Shown here piece after piece: positions 55,367-64,000 of a stretch of 64,000 bases of DNA. The stretch lies in NCBI RefSeq assembly GCF_013201825.1, contig NZ_CP053836.1:310001-374000 (forward strand), read 5' to 3'. Under the pieces are notes generated by a model. It was not told where the DNA came from. It saw only the letters and a list, made by a program, of their open reading frames with translations, and made no database searches. This DNA comes from Halarcobacter ebronensis. Lineage in GTDB: Bacteria > Campylobacterota > Campylobacteria > Campylobacterales > Arcobacteraceae. Position 1 is the stretch's first letter. Each line of letters starts with the position of its first letter. A program made the position numbers and the translations under genes.

Positions 55367-55684
55367 ATGGGTAAATATATAGATTTAACTCCTGAAAACT
55401 TTGATCAAGTAACTGGTTCTGGTGTATCATTAGTAGATTTCTGGGCTCCATGGTGCGGACCTTGTAGGATGATTGCTCCCGTAATTGAAGAATTAGCTGG
55501 TGAGTTTGAAGGTAAAGCTAATGTTTGTAAAGTAAATACTGATGAACAACAAGATTTAGCTGTAAAATATGGAATTAGATCTATTCCAACTATTATTTTT
55601 ATGAAAGATGGTGAAATAGTTGATCAAATGGTTGGGGCTGCATCAAAGCAAGCATTTGTCGATAAAATCAACTCTTTGTTGTAA
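55367..55684 (+). CDS. trxA: Thioredoxin
   Basis: This 105-residue protein has the active site [10 protein letters not shown], the cis-proline loop IRSIPTIIF and the FMKDGEIVD segment, all in a standard thioredoxin fold. It keeps cytoplasmic dithiols reduced. ATG 55367 follows AAAAGGAA with good spacing. An 11-residue extension from GTG 55334 (lysine-rich) is unlikely. A strong terminator follows. A trxB gene is not in the window. Confidence 0.95.
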   Translation: MGKYIDLTPENFDQVTGSGVSLVDFWAPWCGPCRMIAPVIEELAGEFEGKANVCKVNTDEQQDLAVKYGIRSIPTIIFMKDGEIVDQMVGAASKQAFVDKINSLL

Positions 55685-55711
55685 TATTAAATATAGAGAA
55701 TAATTTTTGAG

Positions 55712-55745
55712 AGGAACGAAGTTTAGACTTTGTTCCTTTTTTTTT
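55712..55745 (+). terminator. Intrinsic terminator after trxA
   Basis: An 11-bp stem AGGAACgAAGT / ACTTtGTTCCT (one G-T pair) with loop TTAG is followed by nine T. It is a textbook rho-independent signal. Confidence 0.9.
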
Positions 55746-55766
55746 GAAAAAAAAATGTTTTTTTAA

Positions 55767-55812
55767 AATGCCACACTAATGCCACATAGATGAAATAAGA
55801 TTTCACTATAAG
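55767..55812 (+). promoter_or_regulatory. Tandem direct repeat and -10 box upstream of the DASS transporter
   Basis: AATGCCACA occurs twice, at 55767-55775 and 55778-55786, exactly 11 bp apart (one helical turn). A -10-like TATAAG (55807-55812) follows 20 bases later, so the repeats cover or adjoin the -35 position. Tandem 11-bp-spaced half-sites are the usual binding pattern of OmpR/PhoB-type activators. Two such regulators are encoded nearby (59482 and 60135). The link is inference. Confidence 0.55.
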
Positions 55813-55834
55813 AATTTAATTAAAAGGATAAGTT

Positions 55835-57241
55835 ATGAGCAATAATGTAAAAATGGCAATTCCAATTCTGGTTGCAGTTTTTGTAGCACTTCTTCCAACA
55901 CCTGAAGGATTAGCAGTAAATGCACACTACTTCTTTGCAGTGTTTTTAGGAGTTATCGTTGGTTTAATTTTGGAGCCTATCCCACCTGCATTAATAGGTA
56001 TGATTGGGGTTGCTTTTTGTGCTGCGTTTGGTCTTGTAGGAGATAGTGCAAAAGCAGCTAGAAGTTGGGCTCTTAGTGGTTTTTCAAATGGAGTTATCTG
56101 GTTGATTTTTGCAGCATTTATGTTTGCTCTTGGGTATAAAAAATCTGGGCTTGGTAAACGTATAGCGCTACTTTTGGTTAAAAAACTAGGTAAAACAACA
56201 CTTGGACTTGGTTATGCTGTGGCATTTGTAGATGGTATTTTAGCTCCATTTATGCCTTCAAATACAGCAAGAAGTGCGGGTACAATTTTCCCAATTGCTA
56301 TTAACATTCCTCAAATGTTTAATTCATTACCAGATAATGAACCAAGAAAAATAGGTTCATATATCTCTTGGGTAGCAGTTGCAGCAACTTGTGTTACAAG
56401 TTCAATGTTCTTAACTGCACTTGCACCAAATTTACTTGCAGTATCTTTGGTTGAGAAAAACGTTTCAGTTGCAATTGAATGGGGTACTTGGTTTACCTCA
56501 TTAGCAGCTATTATGGTTCCTCTATTCTTATTGGTTCCTTATTTAGCATATATTATCTATCCACCTGAACAAAAATACTCTCCAGAAGCTCCAATTTGGG
56601 CATCAGAAGAGCTAGAAAAAATGGGTAAAATCACAACTAAAGAGATTTTGATGTTATCTCTTGGAATCTTAGCTTTAGTTATGTGGATTTTTGGTAAACA
56701 AATAGGAATTGATAGTACGGTTGCAGCGATTGTTGTATTATGTTTGCTCGTTCTTACAAATGTTATCTCTTGGGATGATGTAATCACAAATAAAGGTGCA
56801 TTTAATGTACTTATTTGGTTTGCTACTTTAGTTGCTATGGCTGATGGTCTTAAAAAAGTTGGATATTTAAAATGGGCATCAGGATTAATTTCTAGCTGGC
56901 TTACAGGATTAGATCCAGTTACAATTGGTATAGTGTTATTGATACTATTCTTCTTGTTCCACTATCTATTTGCAAGTGTTACAGCACATGTTGTTGCATT
57001 ACTTCCACTGTTCTTAGGAATTGCAGCAAATCTATTGCCACCTGATATGATTCAACCAATGGCAATATTATTAGTAGGTTCTTTAGGGCTTATGGGGATT
57101 ATCACTCCATATGCAACAGGACCATCTCCGATATGGTATGGTGCAGGCTACATCTCACAAGCAACTTGGTGGATGTTAGGTGCAGTATTTGGAGCTATCT
57201 TCCTAGGTGCACTAGTTGTACTTGGGTTCTTCCTTCTATAA
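55835..57241 (+). CDS. DASS-family (SLC13-like) anion:sodium symporter
   Basis: This 468-residue inner-membrane protein has about twelve hydrophobic helices. It has the DASS-type segment FMPSNTARSAGTIFPI, the paired TSSMFLTALAPNLLAV (the SNT-like motif of the first half) and the second-half GIITPYATGPSPIWYGAGYI. Family members import C4-dicarboxylates, 2-oxoglutarate, citrate or other anions with Na+. The order transporter, kinase, regulator, regulator, kinase, asparaginase suggests a dicarboxylate or aspartate-related substrate. A direct-repeat promoter site and its own terminator bracket it. Confidence 0.9.
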   Translation: MSNNVKMAIPILVAVFVALLPTPEGLAVNAHYFFAVFLGVIVGLILEPIPPALIGMIGVAFCAAFGLVGDSAKAARSWALSGFSNGVIWLIFAAFMFALGYKKSGLGKRIALLLVKKLGKTTLGLGYAVAFVDGILAPFMPSNTARSAGTIFPIAINIPQMFNSLPDNEPRKIGSYISWVAVAATCVTSSMFLTALAPNLLAVSLVEKNVSVAIEWGTWFTSLAAIMVPLFLLVPYLAYIIYPPEQKYSPEAPIWASEELEKMGKITTKEILMLSLGILALVMWIFGKQIGIDSTVAAIVVLCLLVLTNVISWDDVITNKGAFNVLIWFATLVAMADGLKKVGYLKWASGLISSWLTGLDPVTIGIVLLILFFLFHYLFASVTAHVVALLPLFLGIAANLLPPDMIQPMAILLVGSLGLMGIITPYATGPSPIWYGAGYISQATWWMLGAVFGAIFLGALVVLGFFLL

Positions 57242-57254
57242 ATTATAGAGATAT

Positions 57255-57288
57255 AAAAAGTGGTACCTTTTAGAAGATGCCACTTTTT
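57255..57288 (+). terminator. Intrinsic terminator after the DASS transporter
   Basis: A stem AAAAAGTGG / CCACTTTTT, extended through t64-g79, a65-t78 and further inner pairs, ends in a run of six T. It lies 13 bases after the stop and overlaps the frame upstream of the kinase start, which supports ATG 57317 for the kinase. Confidence 0.8.
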
Positions 57289-57316
57289 TAATATAAACTC
57301 AATTATAATAACTTTT

Positions 57317-59485
57317 ATGAAGAAGTTGTTTTTATTTTTAATTTTTCAATCTTTTTTGTTTGCAAACAGTTCTATACTGATTATAAATTCATATCATAAA
57401 GGTTATGAATTTAGTGATAAAATAATAGCAGGGATAGAAAAAGTTCTTTATCCTAAGACAGATATAGACATAAACACTTTATATATGGATTCTAAAAGAG
57501 TTACTTCCCAAGAGTATTATGATAGTTTGAAAAAACTATATAGAGTTCAGCTAAAAAATAGAAAATATGATTTGGTAATGGCTATTGATAGATTTGCCTA
57601 TGATTTTGTGTTGGATATCTATAAAGATTTTTTTAATAATAAACCCATTTTGGCTGTAGGAATAGAGAATTTTTCATATGAAAAAGCAAAAAGATTTGGT
57701 GTAGAAAACAGAGTTTCGGCACTTCTTGAAAGAAGAGATTTACAAGGAAATGTAGATATTATTCGTACAATTTTTCCTAGCATGAAAAAACTTTATATAA
57801 TCAATGACAAAAGTTTAAATGCTCTTCATACAGAACCTTTAATAGATGAGTTAATTCAGAGCTTTAACGGGAGTTTTGAATTAAGTTATTTAAAAGAGGA
57901 TAATTTAGAAAACCTAATAAAAAGATTCTCCAAAAGGGATGAAACAACTGCAGCATTGTTTATAAGATTTTATAAAAATAGTAATGGAGAATTAAATAAA
58001 AATCAAGCAATTTCAAATTTTATTAAAAATGCAAAAATACCAATTTTTGTAACAGACTCAATTTTTATAAAAAAGGGTGCAACTGGAGGAAAAATTATAG
58101 ATCTCTTTAAATTTGGTGAAAAGTCTGGAAAAATGGCCCTTGATATTTTAGAAGGAGAACCACATAAAATTGTTGTTTCAGATGATTTGCAGTATGTTTT
58201 TGATTCCACAAAATTAAGCGAGTTTACCCTTCCTGTAGATGCTTTAAAAGTTCCTTATACCTTAGTTAATAAAAGGGTAACTTTTTATGATAAACATAGA
58301 GGATTTATCAACTTTGTTTTTACAATTTCACCTTTTTTAGTTTTTCTTATTTTGGGACTTGTTCATAATATATATATGAGAAAAAGAATTGAAAAAGATT
58401 TAAGAAAGAGAATAGAGTTTGATGAGACTCTTTTAAATGCAATAGATAGTCCAATTTTTTGGGAAGATTCAACAGGTATAATTGTAGAAGCAAATAACAA
58501 TTTTTGTAAATTATTAAAAGTGGAGGGTAAAACTTTATATGGAAAGAAACTTGAAGATTTTAAAGAGTTAGATAGTGTTAGAAAGATAATTGAAATTTTA
58601 GAAAATTATAGAAAAGATGTAAATGAAAATTATGAGTTTAAGTATATGGATGATAATGCTAAAACTAGAATATATCTTTTAAAACAAGAAAAATTCAAAG
58701 ATAAAAAGAGTAATTCAGAAGGTTTTGTTACAATTTTTACTGATATAACAAAAGAAAAAGAGATTATTTTAGAACAACAAAAAAATAGACAGTTTGTTAT
58801 TCAACAGAGTAAATTAGCAGAGATTGGAGAAATTTTCTCTTCAATTGCCCATCAATGGAAATCACCACTTGTTGAGATAACTGCAATTGCACAAGAACTT
58901 TTTTATACAAAAAGTTGTAAAGAGATAAAAGAGGATGATAGCTTTGTAAAAGATATTATGAATCAAGTAACATATATGACTGATACAATTAATGATTTTC
59001 AAAAATTTATAATGCCTTCAAATAAAAAAATCAGTTTTAATATTGAAGATGCAATAAAATCGATGCTTCATATTGTTCGTCATAATATGAAGTATAATAA
59101 TATAAAAATAGACCTTGAGATAAAAGAGAATACAAATCTTAATGTATATGGATACAAAAATGAGTTTATGCAATCAGTTTTAAATATACTTAATAATGCA
59201 AAAGATGCATTACTTAGTAAAGACTACAAAAACAGAAGAATAGAGATTAAAATTTTTAATCAAAATAATTTGTTAATTATAACTATCAAAGATAATGCAG
59301 GTGGAATAAAAAATGAGAATCCGTATAAAATTTTTGAACCTTATTTTACAACTAAAGAGGATGGGCATGGAATAGGTCTTTATATGACTAAAGTAATTAT
59401 CGAAGATAAAATGGATGGGCAGATATTTGTTAGGAATGTGGAAGATGGCGCAATATTTACTATAAAATTAGGACAAAGAATATGA
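57317..59485 (+). CDS. Sensor histidine kinase with periplasmic ABC-binding-protein-like domain (system A)
   Basis: From ATG 57317 the protein has 722 residues. A signal peptide (1-16) is followed by a periplasmic domain (about 18-300) like the ABC_sub_bind / TrpX-type family (SILIINSYHKGYEFSDKI; IFVTDSIFIKKGATGGKI). One membrane helix (about 331-352), a PAS domain (about 370-480) and the kinase core follow. H512 lies in SSIAHQWKSPLVE, and the HATPase has LNNAKDAL, DNAGGI and GHGIGLYMTK. ATG 57260 in the same frame is rejected because it lies in the preceding terminator. The gene overlaps its response regulator by 4 bases. A close paralogue is encoded on the other strand at 60772. Confidence 0.9.
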   Translation: MKKLFLFLIFQSFLFANSSILIINSYHKGYEFSDKIIAGIEKVLYPKTDIDINTLYMDSKRVTSQEYYDSLKKLYRVQLKNRKYDLVMAIDRFAYDFVLDIYKDFFNNKPILAVGIENFSYEKAKRFGVENRVSALLERRDLQGNVDIIRTIFPSMKKLYIINDKSLNALHTEPLIDELIQSFNGSFELSYLKEDNLENLIKRFSKRDETTAALFIRFYKNSNGELNKNQAISNFIKNAKIPIFVTDSIFIKKGATGGKIIDLFKFGEKSGKMALDILEGEPHKIVVSDDLQYVFDSTKLSEFTLPVDALKVPYTLVNKRVTFYDKHRGFINFVFTISPFLVFLILGLVHNIYMRKRIEKDLRKRIEFDETLLNAIDSPIFWEDSTGIIVEANNNFCKLLKVEGKTLYGKKLEDFKELDSVRKIIEILENYRKDVNENYEFKYMDDNAKTRIYLLKQEKFKDKKSNSEGFVTIFTDITKEKEIILEQQKNRQFVIQQSKLAEIGEIFSSIAHQWKSPLVEITAIAQELFYTKSCKEIKEDDSFVKDIMNQVTYMTDTINDFQKFIMPSNKKISFNIEDAIKSMLHIVRHNMKYNNIKIDLEIKENTNLNVYGYKNEFMQSVLNILNNAKDALLSKDYKNRRIEIKIFNQNNLLIITIKDNAGGIKNENPYKIFEPYFTTKEDGHGIGLYMTKVIIEDKMDGQIFVRNVEDGAIFTIKLGQRI

Positions 59486-60138
59486 AAATTTTAATTCTTG
59501 AAGACAACGACAGATTATCAAATGTGATGAAACAAGCTTTAGTTTCAGAGGGATATAAAGTAGAGTGTTTTAATGATGGTGATAAGGCTTTGGAAGCATT
59601 AGGGAATGGTTATGGATGTTTTATTTTAGATATAAATGTTCCAAATTTGGATGGTATTACTATTTTAGAATATATTAGGATGAATCATTCCCAGACACCT
59701 GTAATAATTGTTAGTTCTAATCATGATTTAGAGAAAATACAAAAATCTTATGAAACAGGTTGTGACGATTATCTCAAAAAACCTTTTTATATTTTTGAAC
59801 TTATCCAAAAAGTAAAAAAATTATGTAGTATTCAAGGAAGATATTTACAATTTGATGAAGTTTATAAGTATGATCTGCAAAATCACTTTTTATATAAGGA
59901 TGATAAAGAGATAGAACTTACTAAAAAAGAGATTCTTTTTTTAGAACTTTTTGTAAAAGATTTACATCATTTGGCAACTTATGAGGAGATTGAAGAGTAT
60001 GTTTGGGAAGGCGAAGAGACAAACCTTATAAATATACGTACAATGATAAAACGTTTAAGGAAGAAACTTCCTAAAAATGGAATAACAATTGTCAAAGGAA
60101 TGGGATATTCCTTAAACAAAAGTACAAAAATTATTTAA
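59482..60138 (+). CDS. OmpR-family response regulator (system A)
   Basis: This 218-residue protein has a receiver domain (1-115) with phospho-acceptor D50 in CFILDINVPNLDG and Lys in YLKKPF. A winged-helix DNA-binding domain (about 125-215) follows, with ELTKKEILFLELF, EEIEEYVWEG, IRTMIKRLRKKLP and the MGYSL wing. It is translationally coupled to the kinase (ATGA). It is highly similar to the regulator on the opposite strand; a 25-residue stretch of the receiver (residues 77-101) is identical. It meets that gene tail to tail with a 4-base stop overlap. Confidence 0.93.
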   Translation: MKILILEDNDRLSNVMKQALVSEGYKVECFNDGDKALEALGNGYGCFILDINVPNLDGITILEYIRMNHSQTPVIIVSSNHDLEKIQKSYETGCDDYLKKPFYIFELIQKVKKLCSIQGRYLQFDEVYKYDLQNHFLYKDDKEIELTKKEILFLELFVKDLHHLATYEEIEEYVWEGEETNLINIRTMIKRLRKKLPKNGITIVKGMGYSLNKSTKII

Positions 60139-60797
60139 AGTTCTTTTTTAATATTTTTTGCATTCATTGAGTATCCTACCCCTTTAACAATCTTAATTGC
60201 CTCTTCAGGTATTTTTTTTCTTATTCTTTTAATTAGTGCTCTAATATTTATCAAAGATGAGGGTTCTCCCTCCCAAACATACTCTTCAATCTCTTCAAAA
60301 CTAAAAGTTCTTTGAATATCTTTTGCCAATAATTCAAGGAGTAAAATCTCTTTTTTTGCCAATGTCACCTCTTCATTATCTTTCATTAAATATCTTTTTT
60401 GATAATTAAAAATAAACCCATTTCCTAAATCTAAAAGATAAGATTCTGTACTACAAAGTTTTTGAACTTTTTGGATAAGTTCATACATAAAAAAAGGTTT
60501 TTTGAGATAATCGTCACAACCTGTTTCATAAGATTTTTGGATTTTCTCTAAATCATGGTTTGAACTAATGATTATTGTTGGAGTATCTTTATGAAACATT
60601 TTTATTGATTCTAACACCGAAATTCCATCTAAATTTGGAACATTTATATCTAAAATAAAACATCCATAGCCATTTGATATCTTATCTAATGCTTCTTCTC
60701 CATCATAGATACAATCAACTATATATCCATGTTTTCCCAAAGCATTTTCTATTAGTTTACATAATCTTTCATTATCCTCTAAAACTAGTATTTTCAT
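60135..60797 (-). CDS. OmpR-family response regulator (system B)
   Basis: From ATG 60797 the protein has 220 residues and starts MKILVLEDNERL, matching its paralogue. An upstream ATG at 60842 would add 15 residues unlike a receiver. The receiver has D50 in CFILDINVPNLDG, and the winged helix has EEIEEYVWEGEPSSLINIR and IRALIKRIRKKIP. The recognition-helix region differs only slightly from that of system A, so both may bind similar DNA. The gene start overlaps the end of its kinase gene by 26 bases. Confidence 0.92.
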   Translation of the reverse strand: MKILVLEDNERLCKLIENALGKHGYIVDCIYDGEEALDKISNGYGCFILDINVPNLDGISVLESIKMFHKDTPTIIISSNHDLEKIQKSYETGCDDYLKKPFFMYELIQKVQKLCSTESYLLDLGNGFIFNYQKRYLMKDNEEVTLAKKEILLLELLAKDIQRTFSFEEIEEYVWEGEPSSLINIRALIKRIRKKIPEEAIKIVKGVGYSMNAKNIKKEL

Positions 60798-62991
60798 TGT
60801 ATGTCTCCAATTGTATAGTAAGTATTGCACCATCATTTGCATTTGAGGCTTTTATTTTTCCACCCATTTTATCTTCAATAATTACTTTTGCCATATAAAG
60901 TCCAATTCCATGTCCATTTTTTTTAGTAGTAAAATATGGATTAAAAACTTTATTTATATGTTTTTGAGGTATTCCTCCACCATTATCTTGAATCTCAATT
61001 TGAACTAAGTTATCTATATTTTCTATATTTATATTGATTACTCCTTTTCTTGAATCTTCTTTACTTTTTAGTTTTATAATAGCATCTTTCGCATTATTTA
61101 CTATGTTAAGTAGAGTTTGCATTAATTCATTTTTATAACCTAAAATCATCAGATTTGTATTAGGTTTTACTTCTACTTTTACAGTAATATAATTATATTT
61201 CATATTGTGTCTAATTATTTCGAGCATCTCATGTACAGATTCACTAATATCAAAGATTGATTTTTTGGTTGATGGCATAATAAATTTTTGAAAACTGTTA
61301 ATTGTTTCAGTCATGTATTTTACTTGAAACATAATATCATTTACATATTTACTATTAACTTCATCTATTTCTCCCTCTTTATTGTATAACTGCTCTTGGG
61401 CAATTGTTGCAATTTCTACTAAAGGAGATTTCCATTGATGGGCAATTGAAGAGAAAATTTCACCAATCTCGGCTAATTTACTCTGTTGAATTATAAACTC
61501 TTGGTTTTTAGCTCTCTCTTTAATTGCTTGTTTCTCTTTTGTAATATCTGTTAATACTGTAACTGTTCCACGTGTTTGATAAATATCTTCCACATAGTTT
61601 TCTTGGTTTATTAAATAACTTCTCTCTTTCCCTTTATTATCTTTTATAACTAGTTGATTCTCTCCCAAACTTTCATCAAAAAAAGGCTCTAAAGTTTGTT
61701 TTATAGGTATGTTTTTGTAATATTGCATACATTCAGAAAAAGTTGTTTTTTTACATTTTGATAGAAAGCCCATAAACTCTTTAAATTTTGTATTATATTC
61801 AACAATATTTCCGTAATTGTCTTGCCATACAATAGGACTATCAATAGCATTTAATAGAATTTTATCCAATTGAATTCTTTGTTGAGATATTTTTGATTTT
61901 TGTATTCTTAAAAAAAGATTGTGTATTAGTCCCAAAATCAACAAAACAAGAAAAGGAGATACAACAAAAACAGTATCAATAAATTTTCTATATTTTTCAA
62001 AAAATGATTTTGGAGCATTTATATAAGTGAATTTTACTTTTAATAGTTCTGGTTTGATTCCAAACTCTTTACATTTATTATAGTCAAATATAAAATCATA
62101 ATCTTCGTGGATTCTTGTAAAAGGAGTTTTTAGTTTTTTATTTAAGATATTTAAAATATCATCTCCTGCACTTTTACCTAAGCTATTAATATCTACTAAT
62201 TTTCCTCCCACAGAACCTTTGTTTATAAAAAGAGTATCTGTTGAAAAAACAGGTATTTTACAATTATCTATCATAGTTGCAATCTCACTATTTTTGTATA
62301 GCTCACCATATTTGTCATTGTAAAATCTGATAAAAAATATAGCTTCATTTTTTTTATAAACTGAAAATTTTTTTGTAAGATCATCTATCGTTGATTCTCT
62401 TATATATTCTATTTTAATATCTTTATGCAAATTTTCTATGGCATTTGTTATAAAAGGATCACTGTCATCCCCATTTTTACTTCCATCATTTATTATATAT
62501 AGTTTTTCTAATTTAGGTATCATTTTGTAAATATAAGTTGTCATCTCTTCTATAGCTCTTCTTTCAAGCAGACCTGAAACTTTATCTTCTAAATTATATT
62601 TTTGAACCTCTTGTTTGGAATATTGTTCAATTCCAATAAAATATACAGGTTCAGTGGTAAATAGTTCTTTATAATTTTGTAATACAAATTCATAAGCAAA
62701 TTTGTCAATAGCAACTACTAAATCATATTTTGATTTTTCTAATTGAACTAGATATAGTTCTTTTAATTCTTTATAATATTTTGTTGAGGCGATTCGTTTT
62801 GAATCCATATATAAAACATTAGCATTTATTTTTGTACCATAAAAGACTTTTTCCATTCCATTTATGATTTTGTCACTCCATTCAAAACCTCTGTGGTAGG
62901 AGTTTATAATAAGAATATTTGGATTTTTAGCAAATAGTGAGATATTTGTTAATAGTAAAAAGGTAAAAAGTAGGAAAAATTTTTTCTTCAT
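60772..62991 (-). CDS. Sensor histidine kinase with periplasmic ABC-binding-protein-like domain (system B)
   Basis: This 739-residue paralogue of the kinase at 57317 has the same layout: signal peptide (1-21), periplasmic binding domain (about 24-320, NILIINSYHRGFEWSDKI; VFSTDTLFINKGSVGGKL), membrane helix (about 339-361), PAS (about 378-488), H518 in SSIAHQWKSPLVE, and HATPase with VNNAKDAI, DNGGGI and GHGIGLYMAK. The periplasmic halves differ more than the kinase halves, suggesting that the two systems sense different ligands. It ends 26 bases inside the start of its regulator gene. The asparaginase gene lies upstream on the same strand, separated by a terminator. Confidence 0.9.
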   Translation of the reverse strand: MKKKFFLLFTFLLLTNISLFAKNPNILIINSYHRGFEWSDKIINGMEKVFYGTKINANVLYMDSKRIASTKYYKELKELYLVQLEKSKYDLVVAIDKFAYEFVLQNYKELFTTEPVYFIGIEQYSKQEVQKYNLEDKVSGLLERRAIEEMTTYIYKMIPKLEKLYIINDGSKNGDDSDPFITNAIENLHKDIKIEYIRESTIDDLTKKFSVYKKNEAIFFIRFYNDKYGELYKNSEIATMIDNCKIPVFSTDTLFINKGSVGGKLVDINSLGKSAGDDILNILNKKLKTPFTRIHEDYDFIFDYNKCKEFGIKPELLKVKFTYINAPKSFFEKYRKFIDTVFVVSPFLVLLILGLIHNLFLRIQKSKISQQRIQLDKILLNAIDSPIVWQDNYGNIVEYNTKFKEFMGFLSKCKKTTFSECMQYYKNIPIKQTLEPFFDESLGENQLVIKDNKGKERSYLINQENYVEDIYQTRGTVTVLTDITKEKQAIKERAKNQEFIIQQSKLAEIGEIFSSIAHQWKSPLVEIATIAQEQLYNKEGEIDEVNSKYVNDIMFQVKYMTETINSFQKFIMPSTKKSIFDISESVHEMLEIIRHNMKYNYITVKVEVKPNTNLMILGYKNELMQTLLNIVNNAKDAIIKLKSKEDSRKGVININIENIDNLVQIEIQDNGGGIPQKHINKVFNPYFTTKKNGHGIGLYMAKVIIEDKMGGKIKASNANDGAILTIQLETYNENTSFRG

Positions 62992-63032
62992 TATATATCC
63001 CTTCGATAAAATTTTGTATTTTATCTAAATAT

Positions 63033-63062
63033 ATAAAAGAGAGAAGTAAATCTCCCTTTTAT
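63033..63062 (-). terminator. Terminator after the asparaginase gene
   Basis: An imperfect 12-pair stem ATAAAAGaGAGA / TCTCcCTTTTAT with a 6-base loop begins 4 bases past the asparaginase stop on the minus strand. Confidence 0.65.
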
Positions 63063-63065
63063 TAA

Positions 63066-64000
<935 letters not shown>

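Noticed and set aside
57260-57316. Upstream ATG start for the kinase of system A
   Set aside because: It lies inside the terminator hairpin of the transporter gene, and the extra residues would mask a good signal peptide that begins at 57317.
60798-60842. Upstream ATG start for the regulator of system B
   Set aside because: The paralogue begins exactly at the MKIL equivalent (60797), and the extra 15 residues fall in the end of the kinase gene.

Overview
The window is AT-rich, gene-dense bacterial DNA. It most likely comes from an Arcobacter-group member of the Campylobacterota (Epsilonproteobacteria). Three things support this: an almost full-length match, from memory, to the Arcobacter butzleri sodium channel NavAb; gene orders I recall from Campylobacter jejuni (ctpA-purC-purS-purQ-unknown-plsC-crcB, rsfS-nadD next to gap-pgk-tpiA-fabI, tatA-argS, lysA-HAD-pheA-hisC...dxs); and histidine kinases with the HQWRQPL-type H box common in this phylum. 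Genes are packed, often with ATGA or TAATG overlaps, and several use TTG or GTG starts. I saw no rRNA, CRISPR array, insertion sequence, prophage or replication origin.

Layout. 1-1362: end of nnrD, then cutA and thiG. 1374-2254: seven tRNAs (Pro, His, Arg, Leu, fMet, Gly, Gln) behind a strong sigma-70-type promoter. 2335-8548: TetR regulator with a palindromic operator, followed by an outer-membrane channel, adaptor and RND pump. 8698-13637: signalling block with an NMT1-GGDEF receptor cyclase, a receiver-PAS-coiled-coil protein lacking the phospho-acceptor aspartate, a NavAb-like sodium channel and an HD-GYP response regulator. 13665-17859: a full-length bacterial homologue of the phosphorylase kinase alpha/beta subunit (GH15-like) translationally joined to glucokinase. 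17869-27967: a PLD-nuclease/helicase, two orphan histidine kinases, a nucleotide-housekeeping pair (deoxyribosyltransferase and MazG-like pyrophosphatase), truD and a CHASE4-GGDEF cyclase. 28031-29635: YfgM-like and BamB-like envelope proteins.

29710-52000 is conserved core: the ctpA-purC / purSQ-plsC-crcB run, tatA-argS plus a 42-residue membrane peptide, nadD-rsfS, the lower glycolysis/gluconeogenesis operon gap-pgk-tpiA with fabI, and lysA-HAD-pheA-hisC-dxs. Then come maf, two transporters and two NlpC/P60 lipoproteins. 52149-55225 holds alaS with a small membrane protein, followed by trx.

55767-64000 looks like one functional island. A DASS-family anion transporter has a tandem 11-bp-spaced direct repeat in its promoter. 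It is followed by two paralogous two-component systems in mirror image (kinase-regulator converging on regulator-kinase), then a type II asparaginase running off the window edge. I infer that the two systems sense small extracellular ligands, perhaps dicarboxylates or amino acids, and control transport and asparagine/aspartate use.

The candidates most worth follow-up are the phosphorylase-kinase-like/glucokinase pair, the mirrored two-component island with its direct-repeat site, and the phospho-acceptor-less receiver protein.
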